A DNA stretch of 64,000 nt from the NCBI RefSeq assembly GCF_003286915.1, contig NZ_QMFY01000013.1, positions 62,001 through 126,000 on the forward strand. Direction: 5' to 3'. The DNA comes from Pseudochryseolinea flava (GTDB taxonomy: Bacteria; Bacteroidota; Bacteroidia; Cytophagales; Cyclobacteriaceae). Positions 52,085 to 61,669 of the stretch are shown piece after piece. Every line of letters starts with the position of its first letter. Position 1 is the stretch's first letter. A program made the translations under genes and the position numbers. The notes below the pieces were generated by a model, which saw only the letters and a list, made by a program, of their open reading frames with translations, ran no database searches and was not told the origin of the DNA.

Positions 52085-53785
52085 ATGTCTAAGTCCCTAT
52101 TTCGCAAAAAATCTCTTGATACTATTCTCAAAGATCCTCACCAGGAAACGGACCATGGTCACGGCGGGCAAGGATTAAAAAAGGTACTCACCGTCAAGGA
52201 TTTAACATCGATGGGAATCGCGGCGGTAGTAGGCGCCGGAATTTTTTCGACGATTGGTACGGCTGCATTTAACGGCGGCCCTGGCATTTCGCTCCTCTTT
52301 ATTATAACGGCCATTACCTGTGGGTTCTCGGCACTTTGTTATGCGGAGTTCGCCAGTCGGGTGCCTATCGCAGGGAGCGCGTACACTTACGCTTATGTTT
52401 CTTTCGGAGAACTGATCGCTTGGATTATCGGATGGGCACTTATTCTTGAATATGCCATCGGCAATATTGTGGTGGCAATTTCATGGAGCGGGTACTTTAA
52501 CAATTTACTCGAAGGCTTCGGTGTACATTTACCAGCGTGGCTTACTACAGATCCGACCACTGCTAAAAATGCTTACGCCGAAGTAGAAGCAGCGTTGCGC
52601 GATGGAAAAGTGTTGGACAAAAGTTTGCTCTTTGCGCAAGAAGCATGGCATAGTGCGCCGGTGATTGCAGGCAAGCACATCTTCATTAACGTTCCTGCGT
52701 TTGTCGTTGTCGTACTCATTAGTATTCTCACATTCATTGGAATCAAGGAAAGCAAGAAGACCACGAACTTCCTGGTGATCTTTAAAATTCTCGTGATACT
52801 CTTTGTGATCGTTGTCGGATTTTTCTTTGTGAATCCCGGCAACTGGAGTCCATTCTTGCCCAACGGATTTGAAGGAGTGTTGAAAGGTGTGTCGGCCGTG
52901 TTCTACGCGTATATTGGATTTGATGCGATCTCGACTACGGCTGAAGAATGTAAAAATCCACAGCGTGATTTACCACGTGGGATGATTTACTCGCTGGTGA
53001 TTTGTACCGTGTTGTACATTCTTATTACGCTTGTGTTAACAGGGATGGTGCCATTCACATCGTTGAAAGTTGCTGATCCATTGGCGTATGTTTTTGAACT
53101 CGTCGGACAAGATTGGATCAGTTACATTATTTCGATCAGTGCTGTTGTAGCAACAACGAGTGTGTTGTTGGTATTTCAACTTGGACAGCCACGCATTTGG
53201 ATGAGCATGAGTCGTGATGGTTTGTTACCACAGAAATTTTCTAAGATTCATCCTAAATTTCAAACGCCATCATTCTCTACGTTGATGACAGGGATTATTG
53301 TCGCCATACCATCGTTGTTCATGGAGATTGGTTTGATGACAGATCTCACTAGCATTGGAACACTCTTCGCCTTCGTGTTGGTGTCTGGTGGTGTGTTAAC
53401 GCTCCCGAAAGTTGTGAACCTGAAAGGTGAAGTACAAGAGGGAAAATTCAAGCTTCCGTATATCAATGGCCGCTTTATAATTCCGATTCTCTACGCTGTA
53501 TTCATGTTCTTCATGTTGGATCGCGTGCAAGCTGGCTTGACCAACTTGACCAATGAAGGCCTGCAAGAAATTCTTTTCCTTTTGTTCGTGTTGCTCGCGA
53601 CCACGCTAACCATTGCGACGGTGGTGAAACAGTTTAATGTTATTCCGATTCTGGGTGTACTCTTCTGTGCTTATCTATTAATTGAAATTCCTGCACTTTC
53701 TTGGATCTACTTCTTTGTTTGGATGGGAATTGGTTTGATTGTTTACTTCGCCTATGGGTACTGGAAGAGTAGGTTGGCAAAATAG
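52085..53785 (+). CDS. APC-family amino acid permease
   Basis: 566 residues, about 12-14 helices. The helix 1 motif 'SMGIAAVVGAGIFSTIGTAA' contains the GAGIF substrate-binding break. 'ISLLFIITAITCGFSALCYA', 'VPIAGSAYTYAYVSFGELIA', and 'VFYAYIGFDAISTTAEECKN' (helix 6 region) are typical of the cationic amino acid transporter-like group. A soluble-looking insertion of about 60 residues (about 150-205) lies in the first periplasmic loops. The substrate is not determinable. Confidence 0.92.
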   Translation: MSKSLFRKKSLDTILKDPHQETDHGHGGQGLKKVLTVKDLTSMGIAAVVGAGIFSTIGTAAFNGGPGISLLFIITAITCGFSALCYAEFASRVPIAGSAYTYAYVSFGELIAWIIGWALILEYAIGNIVVAISWSGYFNNLLEGFGVHLPAWLTTDPTTAKNAYAEVEAALRDGKVLDKSLLFAQEAWHSAPVIAGKHIFINVPAFVVVVLISILTFIGIKESKKTTNFLVIFKILVILFVIVVGFFFVNPGNWSPFLPNGFEGVLKGVSAVFYAYIGFDAISTTAEECKNPQRDLPRGMIYSLVICTVLYILITLVLTGMVPFTSLKVADPLAYVFELVGQDWISYIISISAVVATTSVLLVFQLGQPRIWMSMSRDGLLPQKFSKIHPKFQTPSFSTLMTGIIVAIPSLFMEIGLMTDLTSIGTLFAFVLVSGGVLTLPKVVNLKGEVQEGKFKLPYINGRFIIPILYAVFMFFMLDRVQAGLTNLTNEGLQEILFLLFVLLATTLTIATVVKQFNVIPILGVLFCAYLLIEIPALSWIYFFVWMGIGLIVYFAYGYWKSRLAK

Positions 53786-53832
53786 CAGGTTAAGTAAAAA
53801 AGGATTATTTTTGGGGAATTCTTTAGAACCCC

Positions 53833-56132
53833 ATGAAAAAAATCATTCTGACCGCATTGCAGCAATTATTGTCTGCGTAAATGTATCTGCACAAAAGTTC
53901 ACGGTTGAAAGTTTTAACATCGTCTAAGACAGATGGCAAACTATCGGCGGCGTAATTCCGGAAGTTGATGGTACGTGGGTGACACTTGGCGGCAATATCT
54001 ATCGAAAAGAGAACGACGAGTTTAACCTCATATATGAAGAAGTGTTCGGCGATGAGTACGATTCTCTAGAAATCGGAAAAGATACGAATGGTTCGCTATG
54101 GGTAGGAAGTTACTACCATGGCGTGGCCGTAAAGCGCGACGACTGGCAATTCTATCATAATACTTCAGGCACAGTCGGGGGAAAGTACGTGCGAGAAGTA
54201 TATGATTTTCTCAATACAGTTGGAGGTTCTGCCTACATTTCATATGCAAAAACAGTAGACAATTCCGCGACATACGAACTGATAGAAGTGCGGTCGGATG
54301 GGAGCACAATTAAGTATGAATTATCAGAAGCGCTGGTAGACGCTGTGAGCATTAATGGGAGAGTGTACCTGCTGTCATATGAGCAAATTTACTACCTCGA
54401 TAACGGTGCAATAGTAGAAGATGACCAAAGTCCAAACGGATATTTTAGGTCATTTGGCATCGATGCAGACAATAGTCTTATCGTTTTTGGTTACAATAGC
54501 ATAGAACAGGATGGCTACTATATAAAAGATGAAGCTGCGGAATATGAGTTTGTGAAAATTCCTGATGACTTTTGGTGGGTACGTGATGCCGGTGCAGACG
54601 GAATGGGAAGGAAAATTTTCTTATCTGGCGATGATATACTTGTACAGGAGCGTGGGAACTTTTACGTTATTAACGAAGAGGCAGGTTTGCGTGATAATGA
54701 CTATCCTCACGGGATTACGGTGGCAAGAAACGGCGATGTATATGTTCATTATTACCGCGGTTATGATCTCATTCATTTCGAATCGGTGGTTGGAAATGAA
54801 CTGAAGGGGAAATTATTTAATGATTTAAATGGCGATGGAAAACAGAACGATGAAGAGCCAGGTGTCGCTAATCACATTTTGAAATTATCACCTTCTAATA
54901 CGTTTGCGATAACCAATAAAAATGGTGAGTTTCTTTTCTCGCCTTCAGTGGGTGAAAATACGGTTAGCTGGAAGGAGAAAGATTTTTGGCAGCAAGGCAT
55001 CACGCCGCTATCTTATACTTTCACATATCCGAACGAAGAACCACTACCTGATTTTCAGATCGGCATAATGTGGGATGCTGTTCATGATGTCGCGGCTTCC
55101 GTGTCGGGATCGGCTACGCGTCCAGGTTTTGATACTTACTATTGGATAAATGTTCGTAATGAAGGAAGTGAAAGCGAGACACCCAAAGTAACATTCACTT
55201 ACCCTAAGGATTTCACATTGTTAAAAAGCAGTATCGAGCCGACATCTGAAAATTCTGGTCAGCTAACTTGGGATTTGCCGACACTTCCAAGTTTAGGATA
55301 TGAATACATTACGTTGAAGTTTAATATCCCGGCAAGTACACCGCTGAACACTGAGTTGTTCTCAGTCATTCAAGTAGAAGACGTTGCGGGCGAGGAGGAT
55401 CTCGGTGATAATATTGATTCGCTCCATCAGATCGTTACAGGTTCGTTCGATCCTAATGATAAACTCGTGCGAGAAGGTATTCTCGCGGAACGCTACGTGC
55501 AAATTGGATCGGATCTTACGTACACGATTCGTTTTCAGAATACGGGCACAGATACGGCCTTTACGGTAAAAGTAAAAGATGTTTTGGATCACAACCTTGA
55601 TATCGCCTCGCTTGAAATTCTGAGTTCAAGTCATCCTATGACATATTTCTTGAATGGCCACGTGTTGAACTTTACCTTCAACAACATCGAGCTTCCTGAC
55701 AGCGTTCGTGATGAGCCGAATAGTCACGGTTATACAAAATACAGAATCAAAAATATTTCGACGATCGAAGATGGGACGGATGTATTGAATAGCGCGGCAA
55801 TTTATTTCGATTTCAATGAGCCAGTGATTACAAACATCACCTCGAATCGTTATGTGATCAATCTTCCTAACACTGGGCCTACGGCTGTTGAAGATGACCT
55901 CATTGTGAAGGATTTGCTTTACCCGAATCCATCAAGAGGTAACTTTACGATTCGCAATGAGTACGCAGCTCAATTCACGAAGGCTACCTTGACAAGCATT
56001 ACAGGTCGCCAGATAGAAACGAAACCAGTCGATGGAAACACAATTCAATTGCATGCAACGCCTGGGCTATACTTCCTCCGCCTCGAAGGAAAAACCAAAT
56101 CGGTTGTCTGCAAAGTGGTGATCGTAAACTAA
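53833..56132 (+). pseudogene. T9SS-exported multidomain protein with disrupted 5' end
   Basis: The main frame (GTG 53979 to 56132, 717 residues) has propeller-like repeats ('GSLWVGSYYHGVAV'), an SdrD-B-like domain ('GKLFNDLNGDGKQNDEEPGV', about 275-350), a DUF11/DUF7619-type domain ('GSFDPNDKLVREG' onward, about 490-630), and a type IX sorting domain at the end ('LLYPNPSRGNFTI', 'PGLYFLRLEGK'). It lacks a signal peptide. ATG 53833 starts 'MKKIILTA' in another frame, and the rest of a signal peptide, 'AAIIVCVNVSAQ', is in the main frame, which then hits TAA at 53925. Two lesions, a frameshift and a nonsense codon, so export is probably lost. Confidence 0.75.
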
Positions 56133-57259
56133 GATTGATTTTCGGTGATCGTGTAAATCACGCCACGCTCCTTCAGATATTGTAGGATGAATTTGAAACA
56201 CTTTTCATCCTCGCCTACAAACTCTGGAGGAGATATTCCTTTGCGGGAATAACTTCCGTTCAATACGAGTTCCACCGCGGCGGTGCAGGTATATCCGGTG
56301 GTCCGGGCCATCGATAGTGTATTTGTATTTAAGTCGGTTCGGTCGAGGACGTTATATTCATACGTTTTCTGTTTTCCATTCTCTTCACCAATCACGCGAA
56401 CGCGCATCACGGTAAACTCCTGTTCCCCAGGTTTTAATTTCCATTTTGGAAAGAGGAGTTTAGCGGTAACATCGATCGGACGAATTTTAACGCCTTTTAC
56501 TTCCACTTCGTCATAAGAGAAAAATCCACTTTCACGAAGTACGCGTAAGTATTCAATACACCCGGGATAGCGAAGTGTTTTCTCAATCATATTTGGAACG
56601 CCAGGAATGGTTTTGATTAACGATCGCAGACCATCGCTATTCCAAGACTCAAGCGTTCCGATTCCTTCGAAGTGAATTAACTCAGGATCAGATAATGCTT
56701 CCTTCACGACCACCGCACCGTTTTGAACATAGCGTGCTGGACGAATGTATTCTTCAATCACATCAATCGGAGAAAAGACCGCTTTATATTCGTAAGGCCA
56801 TTCACGTACAACTGGCAGTCCTCCCACAAGGCATTCATACGTGTCAATCTTCATCCGAGGATGATGATAGCCGAGTATCAAATTGCTCATGCCTGGTGCC
56901 ACACCACAATCTGTAACAACAGTAACATTGTTTTGCTTGGCAATATCATCGAGTAAAAACGAATCCTCAGGAAAGAAAGAAATGTCTACGATGTTCTTAC
57001 CGGCTTCAATTACATTCTTCACCATTTGAAATCCGAGAAATCCGGGAACAGCACCAACGACTAAATCAAAATCACGAACAAGATTGGTGAGCCATAGCTT
57101 ATCTGAGAAGTCGCCTTTTATCGTGTTGACATGATGTGGTTTGAGGCTTGATACCGCCTCGTTATTGACATCAACGGATGTGACATCGTGTTTTTTAGCG
57201 AGGTCGATCGCGATTGCTTTGCCGACTAAGCCAGCGCCGAGTACAACGATTTTTGACAT
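56129..57259 (-). CDS. Saccharopine dehydrogenase-family protein
   Basis: 376 residues. The Rossmann start 'KIVVLGAGLVGKAIAIDLAK' and 'GDFSDKLWLTNLVRDFDLVV' indicate NAD(P) binding. 'VVTDCGVAPGMSNLILGYH' and 'TLRYPGCIEYLRVLRESGFF' are the saccharopine-reductase/lysine ketoglutarate reductase-type C-terminal domain signatures. The enzyme could act in lysine degradation or on a related amino acid; no partner gene is adjacent. It overlaps the convergent T9SS gene by 4 bases. Confidence 0.9.
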   Translation of the reverse strand: MSKIVVLGAGLVGKAIAIDLAKKHDVTSVDVNNEAVSSLKPHHVNTIKGDFSDKLWLTNLVRDFDLVVGAVPGFLGFQMVKNVIEAGKNIVDISFFPEDSFLLDDIAKQNNVTVVTDCGVAPGMSNLILGYHHPRMKIDTYECLVGGLPVVREWPYEYKAVFSPIDVIEEYIRPARYVQNGAVVVKEALSDPELIHFEGIGTLESWNSDGLRSLIKTIPGVPNMIEKTLRYPGCIEYLRVLRESGFFSYDEVEVKGVKIRPIDVTAKLLFPKWKLKPGEQEFTVMRVRVIGEENGKQKTYEYNVLDRTDLNTNTLSMARTTGYTCTAAVELVLNGSYSRKGISPPEFVGEDEKCFKFILQYLKERGVIYTITENQS

Positions 57260-57308
57260 AGTTTGAAGATTAGTTATGCTAATGTATCAGACTTTTTGGA
57301 AGGGACAC

Positions 57309-57346
57309 AAAAAAATGCCCATGCCTTATAGGAAAGGTCATGGGCA
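57309..57346 (-). terminator. Intrinsic terminator downstream of globin gene
   Basis: Minus strand: stem TGCCCATG-x-CCTT / AAGG-x-CATGGGCA-type (57316-57346), followed by seven T (57315-57309). Strong and canonical. It separates the globin gene from the saccharopine dehydrogenase-like gene on the same strand. Confidence 0.9.
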
Positions 57347-57392
57347 CAGATGGAACCCCAATTTGTCCAACCGTATCTTGAATTTCTATTTG

Positions 57393-57809
57393 TTAAGCTG
57401 CTACAGCTTGTTGATTCTTGATCATGGCATTGCTGATGACGGCGTACATGTCAACCCATGCCTCCTCTAATTCCTCATTCCATTTATCTTTTAAACCCTG
57501 CTGCAAAGTCCAAAGGAACGCGGCACCGACGATTCGGTAGTACGCTGGATCAACACCATATTTATGATGACGCGTAGCAAGAGATTTTATTTCACCTTGT
57601 ATCTCGTCAAGCTTTTGCAATTTACTCACCATGAGCGTTACCATGTTAATTAATTTTCGGCTTTGTCCTTTGGGCTCCGATTTAAACAAGGATTTTAACT
57701 CAGGTGCGATTTCGAATAGGCGGTGATAGAATAATTGTCCTGCCTCTTCGGATTTAACAATCACGTAACTCCAGGAGTTCTTTACGAGAAGAATTTGTCT
57801 TTCAGTCAT
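57393..57809 (-). CDS. Single-domain haemoglobin (globin)
   Basis: 138 residues, all-helical, the length of one classical globin fold without a reductase domain. The proximal F8 histidine is in 'LATRHHKYGVDPAYY' (His81 by spacing to YGV). The start 'TERQILLVKNSWSYV' and the end 'AWVDMYAVISNAM' match helices A and H of flavohaemoglobin/neuroglobin-like globins. It may bind O2 or NO. A single gene with its own terminator. Confidence 0.92.
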   Translation of the reverse strand: MTERQILLVKNSWSYVIVKSEEAGQLFYHRLFEIAPELKSLFKSEPKGQSRKLINMVTLMVSKLQKLDEIQGEIKSLATRHHKYGVDPAYYRIVGAAFLWTLQQGLKDKWNEELEEAWVDMYAVISNAMIKNQQAVAA

Positions 57810-57947
57810 AGAGGGTGGCGTTGAATTCTGAAGCGAATTAACGCCTTCTTGCCCGGAATAGACGCCTCAGACGTGTTGACGCCGCGTTGACATGCTGCTA
57901 AATCCTAGTTTACAATAGGTTTACAGTTGTAATTAATATTCTGATAA

Positions 57948-59612
57948 TCAATTCGTTTTGAAACTTGCGATGAAGTCTCCCAAATTTTCCTCCGTCACCA
58001 GATTGAGCTTTTTGCGGAGTCGGTGCCGTGCCATTTTTACGCTCTCGGGAGAGATTCCCATCAACTCAGCCATTTCTTTCATGCTCAAATTCAGGCTCAA
58101 CAGCGCACATAACTTCAGGTCGCTTTGGGTCAGATCTGGAAATTGATCTTTTAACTTCTGGAAAAAAGACGAATGTACCTTCTCGAAATACATCCGAAAC
58201 TCGTCCCAATCTTTTTCAGATTCAAGACCGTAGTCGATCACCTTAATCAGTTTGGTAAGCTTGACCTTCGAATCTTTGTCGGTAGTAGCCAGCATCTCTT
58301 GAATACCTTCCCGCAAGTTTTCCATGAGTGCGTTCTTCTGCACGAGATTCAATGTATAAGTCAATAATTCTTTGTGCCTGAACTCAAGATCCTGTTGAAG
58401 TTGTTTTTCGGCCATAGCACGATTTTCCAGCGCAGCATTGGTGAGCAATTGTTCTGCCGCATGAAGTTGCTCGTTTTTTGCGGCCAGTTCCTTTTCACGT
58501 TTAATGCGGTTTCGCTGCATCACGATCACCAGGATACCAATGACGATCACCGCCGTGAGACCTATATAAATGATCCTGCTACGCGATTGAGAAAGTTTTT
58601 TTTCTGCCTTCAGCAAATTCAGCTCTTGTTCTTTTTTCTCATTCTCGTACAGCGATTGCATGCGCTGAAAATTGCGACTGCTTTCTTGTCCGCGAATGGA
58701 GTCGTCAAGCGCTTCTTTCCAGCGATAATAAAATAATGCTTTCTCGTAATTTTTTTTCTTCGTGTAGGCATCTGCTAAAATCCACGCTGCTTCTTGTGTC
58801 TCTGCGCGCAAGGCTAATTGTTTGGCAATGCGAAGCTCTTCTTGTCCAAGCGAAAGTGCTTCATCGGTTTTACCTTGCTGAAGGTAAATGCGATTCAAGT
58901 TGTAATAGGCCGTGGGTAACTTGGCCATGTTATTCGTGCGTTTGTGAAGCGCAATTGCCTCCTCGATATACTGCTGCGCTTTACCCCATTCGCCACGTGC
59001 GCGATACACAATGCTGATGTTGTTGAGAACATTCGCGATGCCTTCGTGATGATTAAGTTGTTTTTCATACTTGAGCGCTTGTTGGTAGTAATGCAACGAC
59101 TCATCGCGGTTGGTGCTGGCCAGAAGAACGTTGCCGATTTGTCGCAGCGCGTCGGCCATGCCTTGGATATTTTTTTCAAGGGTGTAACGTCGCAATGCAT
59201 GATCATAATATTGTCTTGCGATGGTGTGCTCGTTCATGCGATAATATGTACGACCAAGCGCGAGGTAAATTCTTGCAAGAAAAATTGAATCTGGATTAGC
59301 GGCTGAAATTTTCAGCGCTTTCATTTGTAGGTCTAATGCTTCGCTTGAATTGCTCTTGAGCGCCGATAACAAACTATTGTTGAGCAAGGCTTCTATCTTT
59401 CCGGCACTGTATTGAAGTGAATCAGAAAGTGTCAGCGCTTCTAAAGTGAAGCGTCGTGTCTTCTCCGGGTCGGTGGAAAAAGATTGCTGTGCGAGTCTAT
59501 TCAGGTCATTGACAAACGCGGTATCCTTTGTGGAATGCACAGGGACATCAAGCGATTGCCCGTAAACTGACCAGCTCACTAAAAAGAGTAAGAATAGTAA
59601 AAGACGAAACAT
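57948..59612 (-). CDS. TPR-transmembrane-HTH (LuxR-like) regulator
   Basis: 554 residues. A signal peptide (ends VYGQ) is followed by about six TPR units (residues 60-320, for example 'ALRQIGNVLLASTNRDESLH', 'IANVLNNISIVYRARGEWGK'). One membrane helix is at about 345-365 (IIYIGLTAVIVIGILVIVMQ), then a coiled coil (370-430). A C-terminal LuxR-type HTH ('LKLCALLSLNLSMKEMAELM', 'ISPESVKMARHRLRKKL') ends near 548. Periplasmic TPR sensors joined to a cytoplasmic HTH are a known Bacteroidota type. No receiver or kinase domain is present. The signal is unknown. Confidence 0.9.
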   Translation of the reverse strand: MFRLLLFLLFLVSWSVYGQSLDVPVHSTKDTAFVNDLNRLAQQSFSTDPEKTRRFTLEALTLSDSLQYSAGKIEALLNNSLLSALKSNSSEALDLQMKALKISAANPDSIFLARIYLALGRTYYRMNEHTIARQYYDHALRRYTLEKNIQGMADALRQIGNVLLASTNRDESLHYYQQALKYEKQLNHHEGIANVLNNISIVYRARGEWGKAQQYIEEAIALHKRTNNMAKLPTAYYNLNRIYLQQGKTDEALSLGQEELRIAKQLALRAETQEAAWILADAYTKKKNYEKALFYYRWKEALDDSIRGQESSRNFQRMQSLYENEKKEQELNLLKAEKKLSQSRSRIIYIGLTAVIVIGILVIVMQRNRIKREKELAAKNEQLHAAEQLLTNAALENRAMAEKQLQQDLEFRHKELLTYTLNLVQKNALMENLREGIQEMLATTDKDSKVKLTKLIKVIDYGLESEKDWDEFRMYFEKVHSSFFQKLKDQFPDLTQSDLKLCALLSLNLSMKEMAELMGISPESVKMARHRLRKKLNLVTEENLGDFIASFKTN

Positions 59613-59679
59613 GGATGGGGGCCCAGAATTTCAATAAATAAAGTAAATTCTATTAACTTCCCGATATACATTCGAAACT

Positions 59680-60195
59680 ATGTTTGATCTTAATACGGTG
59701 CTTCAAAAAGCGCAAACCTCAGGCTTCTATCGATGGCTTCTAAACTGGTCGTTGAACAAGATGATTCCTTTCAATAAGCCGCACGACATACAGGTGGTTG
59801 AAAGTGGCGAATATCATATCAAGACACGGCTGCCGTATAAGCGAAAAAATTTCAATCATATACGTGGTCTGCACGCCTGCGCGTTAGCGACGCTTTCGGA
59901 GTTTACGACGGGTTTTCTGTTGGTCAGCAAATTAGATGGTAAAAAGTATCGTCTCATTATGCAGCGACTTGAAATGGATTATCATTACCAGGGCAAACTC
60001 GATGCTACGGCTAGTTTCTCCGCCACACCGGAATGGCTGCAAGAAAAAGTTTATGATCCATTAAAAACACAAGACTCGATACTGCTGGTTTGCGAAGTAA
60101 AAATACATGATGCCAAAGGGAATCATCTGACAACAGGAAACGTGTATTGGCAAATCAAAGATTGGCAAAAGGTAAAGACCAAAGTGAGTTCATAG
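59680..60195 (+). CDS. DUF4442 (YiiD-type hotdog fold) protein
   Basis: 171 residues. 'KTRLPYKRKNFNHIRGLHAC' followed by 'ALATLSEFTTGFLLVSKL' matches the DUF4442/thioesterase-like hotdog family, with the helix containing the catalytic-position Glu in 'LSEF'. A C-terminal beta strand 'GNVYWQIKDW' closes the sheet. It probably acts on an acyl-thioester or similar lipid. It lies 54 bases before the Mpo1-like gene. Confidence 0.85.
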   Translation: MFDLNTVLQKAQTSGFYRWLLNWSLNKMIPFNKPHDIQVVESGEYHIKTRLPYKRKNFNHIRGLHACALATLSEFTTGFLLVSKLDGKKYRLIMQRLEMDYHYQGKLDATASFSATPEWLQEKVYDPLKTQDSILLVCEVKIHDAKGNHLTTGNVYWQIKDWQKVKTKVSS

Positions 60196-60249
60196 ATGCT
60201 TTCGGACTTCCTGACTTTTTCCTAAATTTCTTATTCAAACCATTAACCT

Positions 60250-60729
60250 ATGCGCCGCATCGACCAGTTGCTTTCAGAGTATGGCGAGAGTCATCAAAAC
60301 GAAACGAACAAGTCTATTCACTGGATTTGTGTGCCGTTGATTTTCTTTAGCATTGTTGGACTCGTTGCGTCAATTCCTTCGCAGGCGGTACAAAACGTTT
60401 TAGGCCCGGAGAATCCTTACGCAAATTGGGCGACGCTAGCACTCATACTGGTACTGGTCTACTACATCACCCTGTCATTGTCTTTAAGCCTGGGGATGAT
60501 GCTGTTCAGTGTATTGTGCCTTTTCATCGCCAATGTGATTGCGCGATTGGATATTGCACCATTGTGGATGATCTCATTAATCATTTTTGTGGTCGCGTGG
60601 ATTGGACAATTCTACGGTCATAAAGTCGAAGGAAAAAAACCATCGTTCCTGAAGGACATTCAATTTCTTTTGATTGGTCCAGCGTGGCTCATGCATTTTA
60701 TTTACAGACGTCTTGGAATTCCATATTAA
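60250..60729 (+). CDS. Mpo1-like (DUF962) membrane protein
   Basis: 159 residues. The N-terminal motif 'YGESHQNETNKSIHWICVP' contains the histidines and Asn conserved in yeast Mpo1, a dioxygenase for alpha-oxidation of 2-hydroxy fatty acids. A second His is in 'WIGQFYGHKVEGKKPSF'. Four hydrophobic segments follow. Bacterial members are assumed to be similar. With its neighbours it suggests lipid metabolism. Confidence 0.9.
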   Translation: MRRIDQLLSEYGESHQNETNKSIHWICVPLIFFSIVGLVASIPSQAVQNVLGPENPYANWATLALILVLVYYITLSLSLSLGMMLFSVLCLFIANVIARLDIAPLWMISLIIFVVAWIGQFYGHKVEGKKPSFLKDIQFLLIGPAWLMHFIYRRLGIPY

Positions 60730-60733
60730 CAAA

Positions 60734-61669
60734 TTGGAAGACTACGCTTTTACAAATACTTTTCCGGTTCACGCATCTCGCGCAGTTGACGTATCACTTT
60801 TCAATGAAGAGTTACATCGCCACATTCAAGCGAGAGAAGGTTGGATATCATTTTATCTACTCAACAACAAACACAACCGCATTGAAGGCCTAGTGCATCT
60901 ACACGTTGAAAACGCCGTCGCGAGAAGTCCATTAAAGGCGCCCTTTGCGTCGTTTGAATTTGATGCAAGAGCACCTATTGAGCAACGCTATCGTTTTATC
61001 AATTTCGTGGAGGAAGAATTGCGAAAGAAACAGGTAGCACGTATAATTTTGAAATGCCCATTGCGCGATTACAACGCTTTCAACAATACATTGCTAGAAG
61101 TATTCCTACTCAATCATGGATGGCAGATCGAGGAGGCAGAAGTAGGATGTCTTATTGATTGTAGCCAACCCATAGAAGAAAATTTTGAGGCGTGGGAGGG
61201 AAGAAAATTTAGACAAGCCGCTGATGCTGGTCTCTTGTTCAAATCTTTGCCGATCACTAGCTTGGACGAAGTCTATCTTTTTATTTTGGCATGCCGCAAA
61301 AAAAAGAATTATAGTTTGTCGATGACCTTGAAAGATCTACGACAAGCCGTGGAAACATTTCCAGAGCACTATGCATTGTTTGGACTTTTTTTAGATAACA
61401 AACTCGTCGCCGCGTCGGTGACCGTTCGGGTGACGAAAAATATTGTCTATCATTTCTACACCGATCATGACGATGTTTATGATCATTTAAGCCCTGTGGT
61501 ATTTTTAACTGTCCAACTGGTAAAAGAAATGCGTGAAAAAGGAATTCAGTATTTAGATTTGGGAACTGCAGCCTTTGACCAACACCCTAATTTTGGATTG
61601 TTGAATTTTAAAATTCGTCTCGGTGGAGTACCATCGTCAAAATTTACATTCGTTAAATCATTGATGTAA
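60734..61669 (+). CDS. GNAT/FemAB-like acetyltransferase
   Basis: About 311 residues if it starts at the TTG at 60734, 4 bases after the Mpo1-like stop. A TTG 60 bases upstream, inside the Mpo1-like gene, is possible, and no ATG fits. The C-terminal half looks like a GNAT domain of FemAB/BioF2 type: 'EHYALFGLFLDNKLVAASVT' and 'GIQYLDLGTAAFDQHPNFGL', then 'LLNFKIRLGG'. The N-terminal half looks like a second, degenerate copy. The substrate is unknown. It overlaps the glycosyltransferase start by one base. Confidence 0.75.
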   Translation: MEDYAFTNTFPVHASRAVDVSLFNEELHRHIQAREGWISFYLLNNKHNRIEGLVHLHVENAVARSPLKAPFASFEFDARAPIEQRYRFINFVEEELRKKQVARIILKCPLRDYNAFNNTLLEVFLLNHGWQIEEAEVGCLIDCSQPIEENFEAWEGRKFRQAADAGLLFKSLPITSLDEVYLFILACRKKKNYSLSMTLKDLRQAVETFPEHYALFGLFLDNKLVAASVTVRVTKNIVYHFYTDHDDVYDHLSPVVFLTVQLVKEMREKGIQYLDLGTAAFDQHPNFGLLNFKIRLGGVPSSKFTFVKSLM

